This document shows positions 18,612 through 27,595 of a stretch of DNA of 64,000 nt, in pieces (position 1 is the first letter of the stretch; each line of letters begins with the position of its first letter). The DNA comes from Roseovarius aestuariivivens (GTDB lineage: Bacteria > Pseudomonadota > Alphaproteobacteria > Rhodobacterales > Rhodobacteraceae), in contig NZ_SJEY01000010.1 of the NCBI RefSeq assembly GCF_004761875.1, positions 80,760-144,759 of the forward strand. Reading direction: 5' to 3'. Under the pieces are notes generated by a model, which was not told the DNA's origin, did not search any database, and worked only from the letters and a program-made list of their open reading frames with translations. A program made the position numbers and the translations under genes.

Positions 18612-19871
18612 TCAGCCCGGTGTGATCAGGATCGCGCGAAAGTCGTTCACGTTGGTCAGCGTCGGGCCGGTGACGACCTGACCGGTCGTGCGCTCGAAAA
18701 ACCCGTGGGCGTCGTTGATGGCGAGCGCGGCCATGGCGTTTTCGCCCTTGGCCTCGGCCCGCGCCAGCGTGTCGGGCCCGATCAGCGCGCCGGCGACCTC
18801 TGCCGCGCCATCGACGCCGTCGGTATCGCAGGCAATTGCATGGATCCCCGGCGCCCCCTCCAGCGCCAGCGCCAGCGCAAGGCAGAACTCGGCGTTCGGG
18901 CCGCCTACGCCGTCGCCGCGCCGCGTCACGGTCAGTTCCCCGCCGGACAAAAGCAGCACCGGCGCGTCGCCCGCGCCCATCGCGGCCTGCGTATCCAACG
19001 CCAGCCGCGCCTGCTCGGCGGCCACATCGCGCGCTTCGCCTTCCAGCGCATCGCCCAGAATCCGCACCTCGCAGCCCTCGGCGGCGGCGATCTCGGCGGC
19101 CGCCTCAAGCGATTGCGACGGTGCGGCGTAGATCACGTTCTCGACCCGGCCAAGCCGCACGTCGCCCGGCGGCACCACGCCGGTCTCGCCCTCCAGCACG
19201 TCCCAGACCGAGGGCGGGACATCTATGCCGAACCGGTCGATGATGCTGCGCACGTCTTCGGACGTACTGCCGTCGCCCACCGTCGGCCCCGAGCCGATCA
19301 TCGCCGGATCGTCGCCGGGCACGTCGGAGATCAAAAGCGCCAGCATGCGCGCGGGATAGGCCACGGCCGCCAGCTGCCCGCCCTTCACGCGGCTCAGGTG
19401 CTTGCGCACCACGTTCATCTGCCCGATGGGTGCCCCCGAGGCCAGAAGCGCGCTGTTGACCGCCTGTTTCTCGGCCAGCGTGATCTCTCCGGCGGGCTGC
19501 ACCAGAAGCGCGCTCGCCCCGCCGGAAATCAGCGCCAGCACCATGTCCTCCTCGCCCAGGCCTCCGACCAGGTCCAGCATCCGTGCGGTGGCGTCCAGCC
19601 CGGCCTGGTCGGGCACGGGATGCGCCGCCTCGACGATTTCGATCCCCTTGCACGGGCGCGCATAGCCATAGCGCGTGATCACCAGCCCTTCGCATGGGCC
19701 GTAGACAGCCTCGACCGCCTCGGCCATGCGCGCGCTGGCCTTGCCCGCGCCCACCACCACAAGCCGGCCCTCGGGGCGCGGCGGCAGATAGCCCGCAAGG
19801 CTTTGCATCGGGTCGGCCACCTCGACGGCCCGGTCGAACAGGCGGCGCAAAAAGGGCAGGGGGTCTTGCAT
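18612..19871 (-). CDS. Glycerate kinase, type II (MOFRL family; GckA/TtuD-like)
   Basis: 419 residues from the ATG at 19871, chosen because GGAG lies 8 bases upstream; a GTG at 19880 would add three residues but overlaps that site. The N-terminal half contains VVGAGKASARMAEA (about 40-53). The middle has DMVLALISGGASALL, typical of the glycerate-2-kinase domain. The C-terminal MOFRL domain carries LLLSGGELTVT and ACDTDGVDGAAEVAGA. The family phosphorylates D-glycerate to 2-phosphoglycerate, linking glyoxylate/serine-cycle or tartronate catabolism to glycolysis; older names call it hydroxypyruvate reductase TtuD. Single-gene unit, divergent from crcB. Confidence 0.9.
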   Translation of the reverse strand: MQDPLPFLRRLFDRAVEVADPMQSLAGYLPPRPEGRLVVVGAGKASARMAEAVEAVYGPCEGLVITRYGYARPCKGIEIVEAAHPVPDQAGLDATARMLDLVGGLGEEDMVLALISGGASALLVQPAGEITLAEKQAVNSALLASGAPIGQMNVVRKHLSRVKGGQLAAVAYPARMLALLISDVPGDDPAMIGSGPTVGDGSTSEDVRSIIDRFGIDVPPSVWDVLEGETGVVPPGDVRLGRVENVIYAAPSQSLEAAAEIAAAEGCEVRILGDALEGEARDVAAEQARLALDTQAAMGAGDAPVLLLSGGELTVTRRGDGVGGPNAEFCLALALALEGAPGIHAIACDTDGVDGAAEVAGALIGPDTLARAEAKGENAMAALAINDAHGFFERTTGQVVTGPTLTNVNDFRAILITPG

Positions 19872-19985
19872 CGGGCTCACTCCGGTCTTGATCGTCGCAG
19901 CACCCTAGCGCCCCCCGCGCCGGGGCAACAGCCCCCCAATCGGCGCAGCTTGACAAAGCGCGGGCCACGCGCGACAGACGCGGCC

Positions 19986-20363
19986 ATGTTCGCAACCCTT
20001 CTTCAGGTCGGCCTCGGGGGCGCCATCGGCGCCCTGCTGCGCTTCGGCGCCGGTGTGGGCCTCACCCGGCTGGTTGGAGGCGGCTTCCCTTTGGCCGTGC
20101 TGCCGGTGAACGTGCTGGGCTCGTTCGTGATGGGCGTGCTCTTCATCTGGTCGCTGGAAAAAGAGATGACCCATCTCAATCCCTTCCTGCTGACCGGGAT
20201 CCTTGGCGGGTTCACCACGTTTTCGGCCTTCTCGCTGGAGGCGTTTCTTCTTTGGGAAGATGGCCTGCCCGGACAGGCGCTGGCCTATGTTGCGTTGTCG
20301 GTCGTGCTCTCTATCGCAGGGCTGGCGCTGGGGGTTTGGCTGGCGCGAGGGGCCTTCGCATGA
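19986..20363 (+). CDS. crcB: Fluoride efflux channel (Fluc/CrcB)
   Basis: 125 residues, four predicted membrane helices. Diagnostic segments are GGAIGALLRF (about 11-20), the NVLGSFVMG region (about 43-51) with its conserved pore asparagine, and GGFTTFSAFSLE (about 77-88), which contains the fluoride-coordinating Phe/Ser/Thr residues. It works as an antiparallel dimer exporting fluoride. No fluoride riboswitch is apparent in the 115 bases between it and the divergent glycerate kinase. It is the first gene of a tightly coupled set (ATGA overlaps) with rluC, a HAD phosphatase and an ATP12 chaperone. Confidence 0.95.
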   Translation: MFATLLQVGLGGAIGALLRFGAGVGLTRLVGGGFPLAVLPVNVLGSFVMGVLFIWSLEKEMTHLNPFLLTGILGGFTTFSAFSLEAFLLWEDGLPGQALAYVALSVVLSIAGLALGVWLARGAFA

Positions 20364-21403
20364 GCGGGGTGCAGACCATCACCGTGGCCCAGGACGAGGG
20401 CGACCAACGGCTCGACCGTTGGCTGCGCCGCCGCTTTCCGCATGTGCCGCAGGGCCGGATCGAGAAGATGTGCCGAAAGGGCGAGCTGCGCGTCGATGGC
20501 GGCCGGGTCAAGGCCAACACGCGGCTCGAGGTGGGGCAGGCGGTGCGCGTCCCGCCACTGCCCGAGCCGGGGAAACAGGCGGCGCCCGACACCCCGCGCA
20601 TCACGGAGGCCGACGCGCAGATGATCCGCGCCGCCGTGATCTATCGCGACGATCATATCATCGCCCTCAACAAGCCACCCGGCCTGCCGGTACAGGGCGG
20701 GTCCAAACAGACGCGCCACGTGGACGGGCTGGCAGAGGCGCTCAGTTTCGACGCCGAGGAAAAGCCGCGCCTCGTGCACCGGCTCGACAAGGACACGTCG
20801 GGCGTTCTGATCATGGCCCGCACCCGAAGCGTGGCCAAATCGCTGACCGCCGCCTTCCGCCACCGCGACACGCGCAAGATCTACTGGGCCGCCGTCGCCG
20901 GCGTGCCGGTGCCGCGCATGGGCACAATCCGCTTCGGCCTCGTCAAGGCGCCCGGACACGGCGCGGGGGGCGAGGGCGAAAAGATGCTGTGCCTGCATCC
21001 CGACGCCGTCGACACCACCCCAGGCGCGAAACCTGCGATCACCGATTACGCGGTGATCGAGGCGCTGGGCACCCGCACCGCCTGGATGGCGCTGGTGCCG
21101 GTCACGGGCCGCACGCATCAGCTGCGCGCGCATATGGCCGAACTGGGTCATCCCATCGTGGGTGACGGCAAATACGGCGGATCCGGGCAGGAAAACCTGG
21201 GCGACGGCTGGGGCGCGCAACTGGGAGGAGAGGTCAGCCGCAAGCTTCACCTGCACGCACGGTCGCTGACGCTGACCCACCCGGTCACCCGCGCCAAGCT
21301 GCACCTGACCGCGCCGCTGCCCGATCACATGGCGCGCACCTGGGACCTCTTTCAATGGCAGCCCGCGCAGGCGCCCGAGGACCCGTTCGAGGATTTCGCA
21401 TGA
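20360..21403 (+). CDS. rluC: 23S rRNA pseudouridine synthase, RluC/RluD type
   Basis: 347 residues. An N-terminal S4 RNA-binding domain (about 10-75: DQRLDRWLRRRFPHVPQGRIEKMCRKGE) precedes the catalytic domain. The catalytic aspartate is in HRLDKDTSGVLI (about 143-154), and the KIYWAAVAG and GRTHQLRAHMAELGHPIVGD segments are conserved. The family isomerises specific uridines of 23S rRNA; subfamily RluC versus RluD is judged from overall similarity only. The start ATG overlaps the crcB stop by 4 bases, and the end overlaps the HAD gene by 4 bases. Confidence 0.92.
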   Translation: MSGVQTITVAQDEGDQRLDRWLRRRFPHVPQGRIEKMCRKGELRVDGGRVKANTRLEVGQAVRVPPLPEPGKQAAPDTPRITEADAQMIRAAVIYRDDHIIALNKPPGLPVQGGSKQTRHVDGLAEALSFDAEEKPRLVHRLDKDTSGVLIMARTRSVAKSLTAAFRHRDTRKIYWAAVAGVPVPRMGTIRFGLVKAPGHGAGGEGEKMLCLHPDAVDTTPGAKPAITDYAVIEALGTRTAWMALVPVTGRTHQLRAHMAELGHPIVGDGKYGGSGQENLGDGWGAQLGGEVSRKLHLHARSLTLTHPVTRAKLHLTAPLPDHMARTWDLFQWQPAQAPEDPFEDFA

Positions 21404-22080
21404 CCGACCTGCGCCTCGTGATCTTCGACGTCGACGGCACGCTTGTCGACAGCCAGGGCGACATCGTGGCTGCGATGACCCACGCCTTCGAGACCGCCGG
21501 CGCGCGGGTGCCCGACCGCGCCACGATCCTGTCCATCGTGGGGCTTTCGCTGCCGCAGGCCATGGCGCGCCTCGCACCGGGCGTTGGGCCCCAGACGCAG
21601 GCGCGCATGGTTGACTGGTACAAGGAGGCCTACATGCATCTGCGGGCCGAATCCGGCGCGGCGCAGTCTTCGCCGCTCTACCCTTACGCCCGCGACACGC
21701 TCGACGCGCTCAACGCACGGCCCGAAACATTGCTTGGCGTCGCCACCGGCAAATCCCGCCGGGGCCTCGACAAGCTGCTCGACGGTCACGATCTGCGCGC
21801 GCATTTCGTGACCCAGCAGGTCAGCGACCACCACCCGTCCAAGCCGCACCCCTCGATGATCCTGACCGCACTCGCGGAAACCGGCGTGGCGGCGCAAAAC
21901 GCCGTGATGATCGGGGACACCACTTTTGATATGGAGATGGCCCGGGCCGCGGGCGTGCCCTTCATCGGCGTCGGATGGGGCTATCATCCCGCCGATCATC
22001 TGACCGGCGCGCAGGCCATCCTGCGCGATTTTCGCGACCTGCCCGGGCTGATCGACACCACGTGGGAACGAACAGCATGA
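21400..22080 (+). CDS. HAD-IA family phosphatase (phosphoglycolate phosphatase-like)
   Basis: 226 residues. HAD motif I is FDVDGTLVDS (nucleophile Asp10, acid Asp12), motif II is the threonine in GVATGKS (about 122), motif III is the lysine near the KPHPS segment, and motif IV is MIGDTTFDMEMARAAG. A cap-1 helical insertion (about 15-85) resembles Gph/beta-phosphoglucomutase relatives. It hydrolyses a small phosphorylated metabolite; identity unknown. Coupled on both sides by ATGA overlaps. Located between a pseudouridine synthase and an F1 assembly chaperone, a common Rhodobacterales arrangement. Confidence 0.9.
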   Translation: MTDLRLVIFDVDGTLVDSQGDIVAAMTHAFETAGARVPDRATILSIVGLSLPQAMARLAPGVGPQTQARMVDWYKEAYMHLRAESGAAQSSPLYPYARDTLDALNARPETLLGVATGKSRRGLDKLLDGHDLRAHFVTQQVSDHHPSKPHPSMILTALAETGVAAQNAVMIGDTTFDMEMARAAGVPFIGVGWGYHPADHLTGAQAILRDFRDLPGLIDTTWERTA

Positions 22081-22790
22081 GCGAATGGAAGGCCAAACGT
22101 TTCTGGAGCGAGGCGCATGTGACCGAAACGGCGGGCGGCTTCGGCATCCTTCTGGACACGCGGCCGGTGAAAACCCCCGCCAAGGCGACGCTAGCCGTCC
22201 CGACCCGCGCCATGGCCGATGCCATCGCCGCCGAATGGGACGCGCAGGAGGGCGAGATCAAGCCGCTCACCATGCCGGTCACGCGCGCGGCGAACGCCGC
22301 CATCGACAAGGTTACGCCTCAACACGCCGAAGTCGCCGACATGGTGGCGGCCTATGGCGACGCGGACCTGCTGTGCTACCGCGCCGACGCGCCCGAAGGG
22401 CTGATCGCGCGGCAGCAAGAGGCGTGGGATCCGCTGCTCGACTGGGCCGAAGAGGCGCTGGGCGCACGGCTTCAACCGGTGGAAGGCGTGATGCACCGCC
22501 CCCAGGATCCGCGCGCGCTCGACCGGCTGTCGCGGCAGGTGCACGCGATGGATGCTTTCACGCTCACCGCCTTTCACGATCTCGTGGGGCTTTCGGGTTC
22601 GCTCGTCATCGGCTTTGCAGTTCTGCACGGGCATCAGACGCCAGAGGCGCTCTGGTCAGTCTCGCGGATCGACGAAACCTGGCAGGAAGAATTCTGGGGC
22701 GTGGATGAAGAAGCCCGACAGATGGCGCTCGCCAAACGTGCGCAATTTCTGGACGCCAAGCGCTTCCATGACTTGGTGCGTGACCGCTAA
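22077..22790 (+). CDS. ATP12-family F1-ATPase assembly chaperone
   Basis: 237 residues with the conserved alphaproteobacterial/mitochondrial ATP12 pattern. N-terminal KRFWSEAHV is followed by GFGILLDTRPVKTPAK (about 22-37). AIAAEWDAQEGEIKPLTMPVTR (about 50-71) is the most conserved block. DLLCYRADAP and QQEAWDPLLDWA follow, then a helical C-terminus with DETWQEEFWG. ATP12 binds the F1 alpha subunit and prevents aggregation before ATP synthase assembly. Last gene of the crcB-rluC-HAD-ATP12 set. Confidence 0.93.
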   Translation: MSEWKAKRFWSEAHVTETAGGFGILLDTRPVKTPAKATLAVPTRAMADAIAAEWDAQEGEIKPLTMPVTRAANAAIDKVTPQHAEVADMVAAYGDADLLCYRADAPEGLIARQQEAWDPLLDWAEEALGARLQPVEGVMHRPQDPRALDRLSRQVHAMDAFTLTAFHDLVGLSGSLVIGFAVLHGHQTPEALWSVSRIDETWQEEFWGVDEEARQMALAKRAQFLDAKRFHDLVRDR

Positions 22791-22893
22791 CATACTCAGC
22801 TTATGCGCGAAACGCGGGCTCGGCAGGGGCCTGCAGCGGGCCGCCGGTGCCCCGGGCAGCCTGCCCAGCATTTGTGCAATTGCCCTGAAAACA

Positions 22894-22920
22894 CGGGGTT
22901 CCCAAGGGGAAATAACCCCG
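22894..22920 (+). promoter_or_regulatory. Stem-loop in the long leader/intergenic region before aapJ
   Basis: CGGGGTT (22894-22900) pairs with AACCCCG (22914-22920), with an inner CCC/GGG pairing. A weaker AAACG-TGAT-CGTTT dyad and T-run follow. It may terminate the upstream ATP12 operon or belong to the aap leader. The whole gap (22791-23087, 297 bases) holds no gene that I can support. Confidence 0.4.
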
Positions 22921-23087
22921 AAACGTGATCGTTTTTGCGGCACCGGGGCTTGACCTTCCTGAATGAATCAAAACAAACTCGCGCGCATTGATCGGGGTCA
23001 ACGCCCCGGTCTGTCTATCGCTTCGGTCCGCAAGAGGGCCGCACAAACCGTCCGATACCCGGGCGGAGATATCAGGAAGAGGTAAAC

Positions 23088-24107
23088 ATGAATAAAACCG
23101 TTTTTCTTGGCGCGCTGACTGTCGCTGGCCTTTCGGCTGGCGCCGCTGCGGCTGCCACGCTCGATGACGTGAAGGCACGCGGCTCGCTGAATTGCGGCGT
23201 GACTACCGGTCTCGTCGGGTTCGCTGCGCCGGACGCAAACGGCGAATGGGATGGCTTCGACGTCGGCGTCTGCCGGGCTGTCGCAGCCGCAGTGCTGGGC
23301 GATCCGACCGCGGTCGAATTCGTCCCGACCACCGGCAAGACGCGCTTCACGGCGCTGGCCTCCGGCGAAATCGACATGCTGGCCCGGAACACCACCTGGA
23401 CCTTCTCCCGCGACGTCGACCTGAAGTTCGAATTCACCGGCATCAACTACTATGACGGTCAGGGCTTCATGGTTCCGAAAGATCTGGGCGTCAGCTCGGC
23501 GAAGGAACTCGACGGCGCCACGGTCTGCATCCAGACCGGCACCACGACCGAGCTCAACCTGGCGGATTTCTTCCGCTCCAACAACATGAGCTACGAGCCG
23601 GTTCCGATCGAAACCAACGCCGAGGCGCAGCAGAACTACCTTGCCGGCGCCTGTGACGTCTACACCACCGACGCGTCCGGCCTTGCGGCCACGCGTGCCG
23701 CGTTCGAGGACCCCTCGGCGCACGTGATCCTGCCCGAGATCGTCTCGAAAGAGCCGCTCGGCCCGCTTGTCCGCCACGGCGACAACGAATGGGGTGACGT
23801 GGTCCGCTGGACCCTGAACGCTCTGGTCGCGGCCGAAGAGTACGGCGTCACCAGCGCCAACATCGCCGATATGGCCGCTGAACCGACCGACAGCCCGGAA
23901 ATCAACCGTCTGCTCGGCACCGAAGGCAACCTCGGCGAGATGCTCGGCCTCGACGCCGACTGGGCCATGCGCGCCATCGCGGCCGGTGGCAACTACGGCG
24001 AGCTGTTCGAAAAGAACATCGGTGAGAACACGCCGGTCGGTCTGGCCCGTGGCCTGAACGCCCAGTGGACCGATGGCGGCCTGATGTACGCGCCGCCGTT
24101 CCGCTAA
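23088..24107 (+). CDS. aapJ: General L-amino acid ABC transporter, substrate-binding protein
   Basis: 339 residues. A signal peptide (residues 1 to about 21, ending in an Ala run before TLDDVKARG) directs export to the periplasm. The mature protein is a type II periplasmic binding protein with LNCGVTTGLVGFAAPD, the FDVGVCRAVAAAVLGD segment, LASGEIDMLARNTTWTFSRD and VCIQTGTTTELN, all typical of AapJ/BztA. GGAAGAGGTAAAC precedes the ATG. AapJ delivers a broad range of L-amino acids to AapQMP. A perfect 12-bp hairpin follows the stop, which likely lets this gene be expressed more than the permease genes. Confidence 0.95.
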   Translation: MNKTVFLGALTVAGLSAGAAAAATLDDVKARGSLNCGVTTGLVGFAAPDANGEWDGFDVGVCRAVAAAVLGDPTAVEFVPTTGKTRFTALASGEIDMLARNTTWTFSRDVDLKFEFTGINYYDGQGFMVPKDLGVSSAKELDGATVCIQTGTTTELNLADFFRSNNMSYEPVPIETNAEAQQNYLAGACDVYTTDASGLAATRAAFEDPSAHVILPEIVSKEPLGPLVRHGDNEWGDVVRWTLNALVAAEEYGVTSANIADMAAEPTDSPEINRLLGTEGNLGEMLGLDADWAMRAIAAGGNYGELFEKNIGENTPVGLARGLNAQWTDGGLMYAPPFR

Positions 24108-24117
24108 AAAATCCCGG

Positions 24118-24145
24118 GAAGGGCGCGGTGCAAACCGCGCCCTTC
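24118..24145 (+). promoter_or_regulatory. Perfect 12-bp hairpin with GCAA tetraloop between aapJ and aapQ
   Basis: GAAGGGCGCGGT (24118-24129), loop GCAA, ACCGCGCCCTTC (24134-24145). There is no T-tract, and the genes downstream belong to the same transporter. This fits an mRNA 3'-end stabiliser or partial attenuator more than a full terminator. Confidence 0.7.
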
Positions 24146-24224
24146 GCGCTTCAAAAGAACGACTGGCCTTCCGCGCGCATGACGCGCACATAAAAATCCG
24201 GGCCGGCAACGGGGACTCATCCAG

Positions 24225-25439
24225 ATGACGACAATGACCGACCCTCCACAGGCGTCGTTTAAACTGTCCATGCTGTTGAACGATACGCGCTATCGTTCCT
24301 ACACGTTTCAGTTCATCGCCCTTATCCTGCTGATCGCGGCGATCGCCTATCTCGGCTCGAACCTGGCGCAGAACCTGCGCGAGGCGGGGCTGAACATCTC
24401 TTACGGATTTCTCGGCGAGCCGTCGAACTACGATATCAACCAGCGCCTGATCGAATATGACAGCCGGTCCAGCCATTGGCGCGCCGCCGTGGTGGGCGTG
24501 CTCAACACGCTGCTGGTGGCCTTCCTGGCCTGTGTGACCGCGACGATCATCGGCGTGATCGCCGGCGTGCTGCGGCTTTCGAACAACTGGCTCGTGCGCA
24601 AGCTGATGGCCGGCTATGTCGAAGCCTTCCGTAACGTTCCGGTGCTGATCTGGATCCTCATCATCTACACCGTCATGACCGCCGTGATGCCGTCGCCACG
24701 CGATTTCCGCGGCGACGATGCCGACGCGTCGATGGTGCTTGGCTCTTTCGCCTTTACCAACCGCGGCGTCTACACGCCCAAACCCCTGCTCGAACCGATG
24801 GGCTGGGTAGTGGTCGGCATCTTCATCGCCTCGATCATCGGCATGTTCGCCTATCGCCGCTACGCGACCAAGCTGCTCTATGACACCGGCAAACTGCTGC
24901 CGATGGGCTGGCCGTCGCTTGCGATCCTCTTCGTGCCCGCCATCCTGAGCTTCTTCGTGCTCGGCCGGCCGATCTCGCTGGAATACCCCGAACTCGGCGG
25001 CTTCAACTTCCAGGGCGGTATCCAGGTGCTGGGCTCTCTCATCGCGCTCTGGTTCGCGCTGGCGATCTATACCGGCGCCTTCATCGCCGAGAACGTCCGC
25101 GCGGGTATTCAGGCCGTCTCCAAGGGCCAGACCGAGGCCGCGGCGGCGCTTGGCCTGCGTCCGCGCCGGATCATGAACCTCGTGATCCTGCCGCAGGCGC
25201 TGCGGATCATCATTCCGCCGCTCATTTCGAACTATCTCAACATCACCAAGAACAGCTCGCTGGCCATCGCGGTGGGCTACATGGACATCACCGGGACGCT
25301 GGGGGGGATCACGCTCAACCAGACGGGCCGCGCTATCGAGGCGGTTCTGCTCCTGATGCTGTTCTATCTGGTGATCTCGCTGTCGATTTCCGCCGTCATG
25401 AACGTCTACAACAACGCCGTCCGGCTGAAGGAGCGCTGA
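24225..25439 (+). CDS. aapQ: General L-amino acid ABC transporter, permease subunit
   Basis: 404 residues, an inner-membrane permease of the His/Glu/Gln/Arg family enlarged relative to ordinary about 220-residue members, as is normal for AapQ/BztB. The first membrane helix is at about 25-43, a large insertion lies between helices, and the C-terminal half carries the AapP-contacting EAA loop (EAAAALGLRPRRIMNLVILPQA). Also conserved is VEAFRNVPVLIWI. It pairs with AapM to form the channel. The next gene starts 1 base after its stop. Confidence 0.95.
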   Translation: MTTMTDPPQASFKLSMLLNDTRYRSYTFQFIALILLIAAIAYLGSNLAQNLREAGLNISYGFLGEPSNYDINQRLIEYDSRSSHWRAAVVGVLNTLLVAFLACVTATIIGVIAGVLRLSNNWLVRKLMAGYVEAFRNVPVLIWILIIYTVMTAVMPSPRDFRGDDADASMVLGSFAFTNRGVYTPKPLLEPMGWVVVGIFIASIIGMFAYRRYATKLLYDTGKLLPMGWPSLAILFVPAILSFFVLGRPISLEYPELGGFNFQGGIQVLGSLIALWFALAIYTGAFIAENVRAGIQAVSKGQTEAAAALGLRPRRIMNLVILPQALRIIIPPLISNYLNITKNSSLAIAVGYMDITGTLGGITLNQTGRAIEAVLLLMLFYLVISLSISAVMNVYNNAVRLKER

Positions 25440-25440
25440 T

Positions 25441-26742
25441 ATGAGTGACATGCACCAGCACTCCGTCGCGTATGTCCGCGAAACCATGCTGCCCGAGGCG
25501 CCGCCCCCGGCGCGCGAGCAGGGCATCATCAAATGGATGCGTGAGAACCTCTTCGCCAACGTGCCGAATTCGATTCTCACGATCGCGTCGATCGTCGTGA
25601 TCTACTACATCCTCGCGGCGTCTCTCCCGTGGCTTTTGAACGGGATCTGGAACGCCGAGTCGATCCGTGACTGCCGCGAGATCCTGCAAGGCGCCGCGGG
25701 CGGCTGTTTCGCCGTGCTGACCGAACGCTGGAACCAGCTTCTCTTCGGCTTCCAGTATCCCGACGATCAGTACTGGCGGCCTCTCATCGCCTTCCTGCTG
25801 CTCTTCGTGGCCATCGCGCCGGTGATGTTCTTCAAATACATCCCCTCCCAGTTCCTGCTGTTCACGGCGCTTTACCCGTTCCTGGCCTACTGGCTGATCT
25901 GGGGCGGGCTGATCCTGGCGCCGATCGTGGCCCTCGTGGGCTTCGTGGTGGGGTATTTCGTCTGGGGCCGGCTGGTGCAGCGCTCCTTCGCGACGGGCTT
26001 TTTCGGCGCTGTTGCGGCGGCCGTTATCGTGTGGTGGATCGGCGGACTCATCACCGCCGGGATGGATCCCGAACAGGCCATGCTCGTTCCCGTCGCCTCG
26101 CGCGACATGGGCGGCTTCATGCTGAACCTGATCCTCGGCACCGTCTGCGTGTCGCTGTCCATTCCCATCGGCATCGCGCTGGCGCTCGGGCGGCAATCCT
26201 CCATGCCGATCATCAAGTGGATCTGCGTGGTCTTCATCGAGTTCATCCGCGGCGTGCCGCTGATCACGCTTCTCTTCGTGGCGAACGTGGTGCTGGCCTA
26301 TTTCTTCCCGCCGGGCACGAATTTCGACCTCATAATCCGCGTGATCATCATGATCACCGCCTTCGCCTCGGCCTATATCGCCGAGGTGATCCGCGGCGGT
26401 CTCGCGGCGCTGCCCACCGGGCAGTATGAGGCCGCCGACAGTCTCGGGCTCGATTACGCGCAGGCGATGCGGCTGATCATCCTGCCGCAGGCGCTCAAGA
26501 TTTCGATCCCCGGCATCGTGAACGTCGCGGTGGGTCTCTTCAAGGACACCACGCTCGTCTCGGTGATCTCCATGTTCGACCTTGTCGGCATGATCCGGGG
26601 CCCGATCCTCGCCTCGACTGAATGGAACGGCGTCTATTGGGAGCTTTTCGGCTTCGCCGCGCTTCTGTTCTTCGTCGTCTGCTACGGCATCTCGCAATAT
26701 TCCCAGTGGCTCGAACGCGAGCTCACCACGGATCACAAGTAA
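25441..26742 (+). CDS. aapM: General L-amino acid ABC transporter, permease subunit
   Basis: 433 residues, partner of AapQ. Multiple membrane helices span about 35-60 and 115-230. The C-terminal permease core has IEFIRGVPLITLLFVANVVL, the EVIRGGLAALPTGQYEAADSLG EAA loop and LKISIPGIVNVAVGLFKDTTLVSVI. The start ATG lies 1 base after the aapQ stop, so the two subunits are probably coupled and made in equal amounts. The family-specific large N-terminal extension is intact. Confidence 0.95.
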   Translation: MSDMHQHSVAYVRETMLPEAPPPAREQGIIKWMRENLFANVPNSILTIASIVVIYYILAASLPWLLNGIWNAESIRDCREILQGAAGGCFAVLTERWNQLLFGFQYPDDQYWRPLIAFLLLFVAIAPVMFFKYIPSQFLLFTALYPFLAYWLIWGGLILAPIVALVGFVVGYFVWGRLVQRSFATGFFGAVAAAVIVWWIGGLITAGMDPEQAMLVPVASRDMGGFMLNLILGTVCVSLSIPIGIALALGRQSSMPIIKWICVVFIEFIRGVPLITLLFVANVVLAYFFPPGTNFDLIIRVIIMITAFASAYIAEVIRGGLAALPTGQYEAADSLGLDYAQAMRLIILPQALKISIPGIVNVAVGLFKDTTLVSVISMFDLVGMIRGPILASTEWNGVYWELFGFAALLFFVVCYGISQYSQWLERELTTDHK

Positions 26743-26757
26743 AAAAGGGGTTACTCC

Positions 26758-27525
26758 ATGGCGGACACCGCTGAAATGAAGGTCTCGGACGAGGTCGCGA
26801 TCCACATCGAGAACATGAACAAGTGGTACGGCTCTTTCCACGTGCTGCGCGACATCGACCTCACGGTCTACAAGGGCGAGCGGATCGTGATCGCCGGGCC
26901 CTCGGGCTCGGGCAAGTCGACGCTCATCCGTTGCATCAACGCGCTGGAAGAACACCAGCAGGGCAAGATCGAGGTCGACGGAACGCTTCTGAGCTCGGAT
27001 ATCAAGAATATCGACAAGGTCCGCTCCGAGGTCGGGATGGTGTTCCAGCACTTCAATCTCTTCCCGCACCTGACCATCCTCGAGAACTGCACGCTCGCGC
27101 CCATCTGGGTCCGCAAAACGCCCAAACGCGAGGCCGAACAGACGGCGATGCATTTCCTCGAAAAGGTCAAGATCCCCGAACAGGCCGACAAGTATCCCGG
27201 GCAGTTGTCCGGCGGCCAGCAACAGCGTGTCGCCATCGCCCGCTCGCTTTGCATGAAGCCTCGCATCATGCTCTTTGACGAGCCGACCTCGGCCCTGGAC
27301 CCGGAAATGATCAAAGAGGTGCTCGACACCATGGTCAGCCTTGCCGAGGAAGGCATGACCATGCTCTGCGTGACGCACGAGATGGGCTTTGCCCGTCAGG
27401 TCGCAAACCGCGTGATCTTCATGGATCAGGGCCAGATCGTTGAACAGAACGAACCCGAAGAGTTCTTCAACAATCCCAAGTCCGAGCGCACCAAGCTCTT
27501 CCTCAGCCAGATCCTGGGTCACTAA
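26758..27525 (+). CDS. aapP: General L-amino acid ABC transporter, ATP-binding subunit
   Basis: 255 residues. Walker A is GPSGSGKST (about 45-53), Q-loop region [17 protein letters not shown] signature [15 protein letters not shown], Walker [15 protein letters not shown] and the H-loop VTHEMGF. It belongs to the polar-amino-acid (GlnQ/HisP) subfamily. AAAAAGGGGTT precedes the start. It energises uptake through AapQM. Last gene of the aapJQMP operon, followed by a long hairpin. Confidence 0.96.
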   Translation: MADTAEMKVSDEVAIHIENMNKWYGSFHVLRDIDLTVYKGERIVIAGPSGSGKSTLIRCINALEEHQQGKIEVDGTLLSSDIKNIDKVRSEVGMVFQHFNLFPHLTILENCTLAPIWVRKTPKREAEQTAMHFLEKVKIPEQADKYPGQLSGGQQQRVAIARSLCMKPRIMLFDEPTSALDPEMIKEVLDTMVSLAEEGMTMLCVTHEMGFARQVANRVIFMDQGQIVEQNEPEEFFNNPKSERTKLFLSQILGH

Positions 27526-27529
27526 AGGG

Positions 27530-27583
27530 CGCGCTGAAGCACGCCCTACCAGTTCAGGCTTCCGTAGGCCGTGCTTCAGCGCG
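27530..27583. terminator. Long hairpin between aapP and the convergent deacetylase gene
   Basis: CGCGCTGAAGCACG (27530-27543) pairs perfectly with CGTGCTTCAGCGCG (27570-27583). After a single C-C mismatch, CCTAC (27545-27549) pairs with GTAGG (27564-27568), leaving a 14-base loop. No long T-tract on either strand; position suggests a bidirectional terminator or 3'-end stabiliser. Confidence 0.7.
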
Positions 27584-27595
27584 GCCTTCGCCGTT

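Noticed and set aside
20311..21577. Minus-strand frames opposite rluC
   Set aside because: Shadows of the pseudouridine synthase gene; the plus-strand gene has S4 and catalytic motifs and coupled neighbours.
22940..22960. Possible sigma-54 promoter (GGCAC...TTGA) upstream of aapJ
   Set aside because: The spacing of the GG and GC/GA doublets is wrong by one base from the -24/-12 consensus, so it was not called despite nitrogen control being plausible for this transporter.
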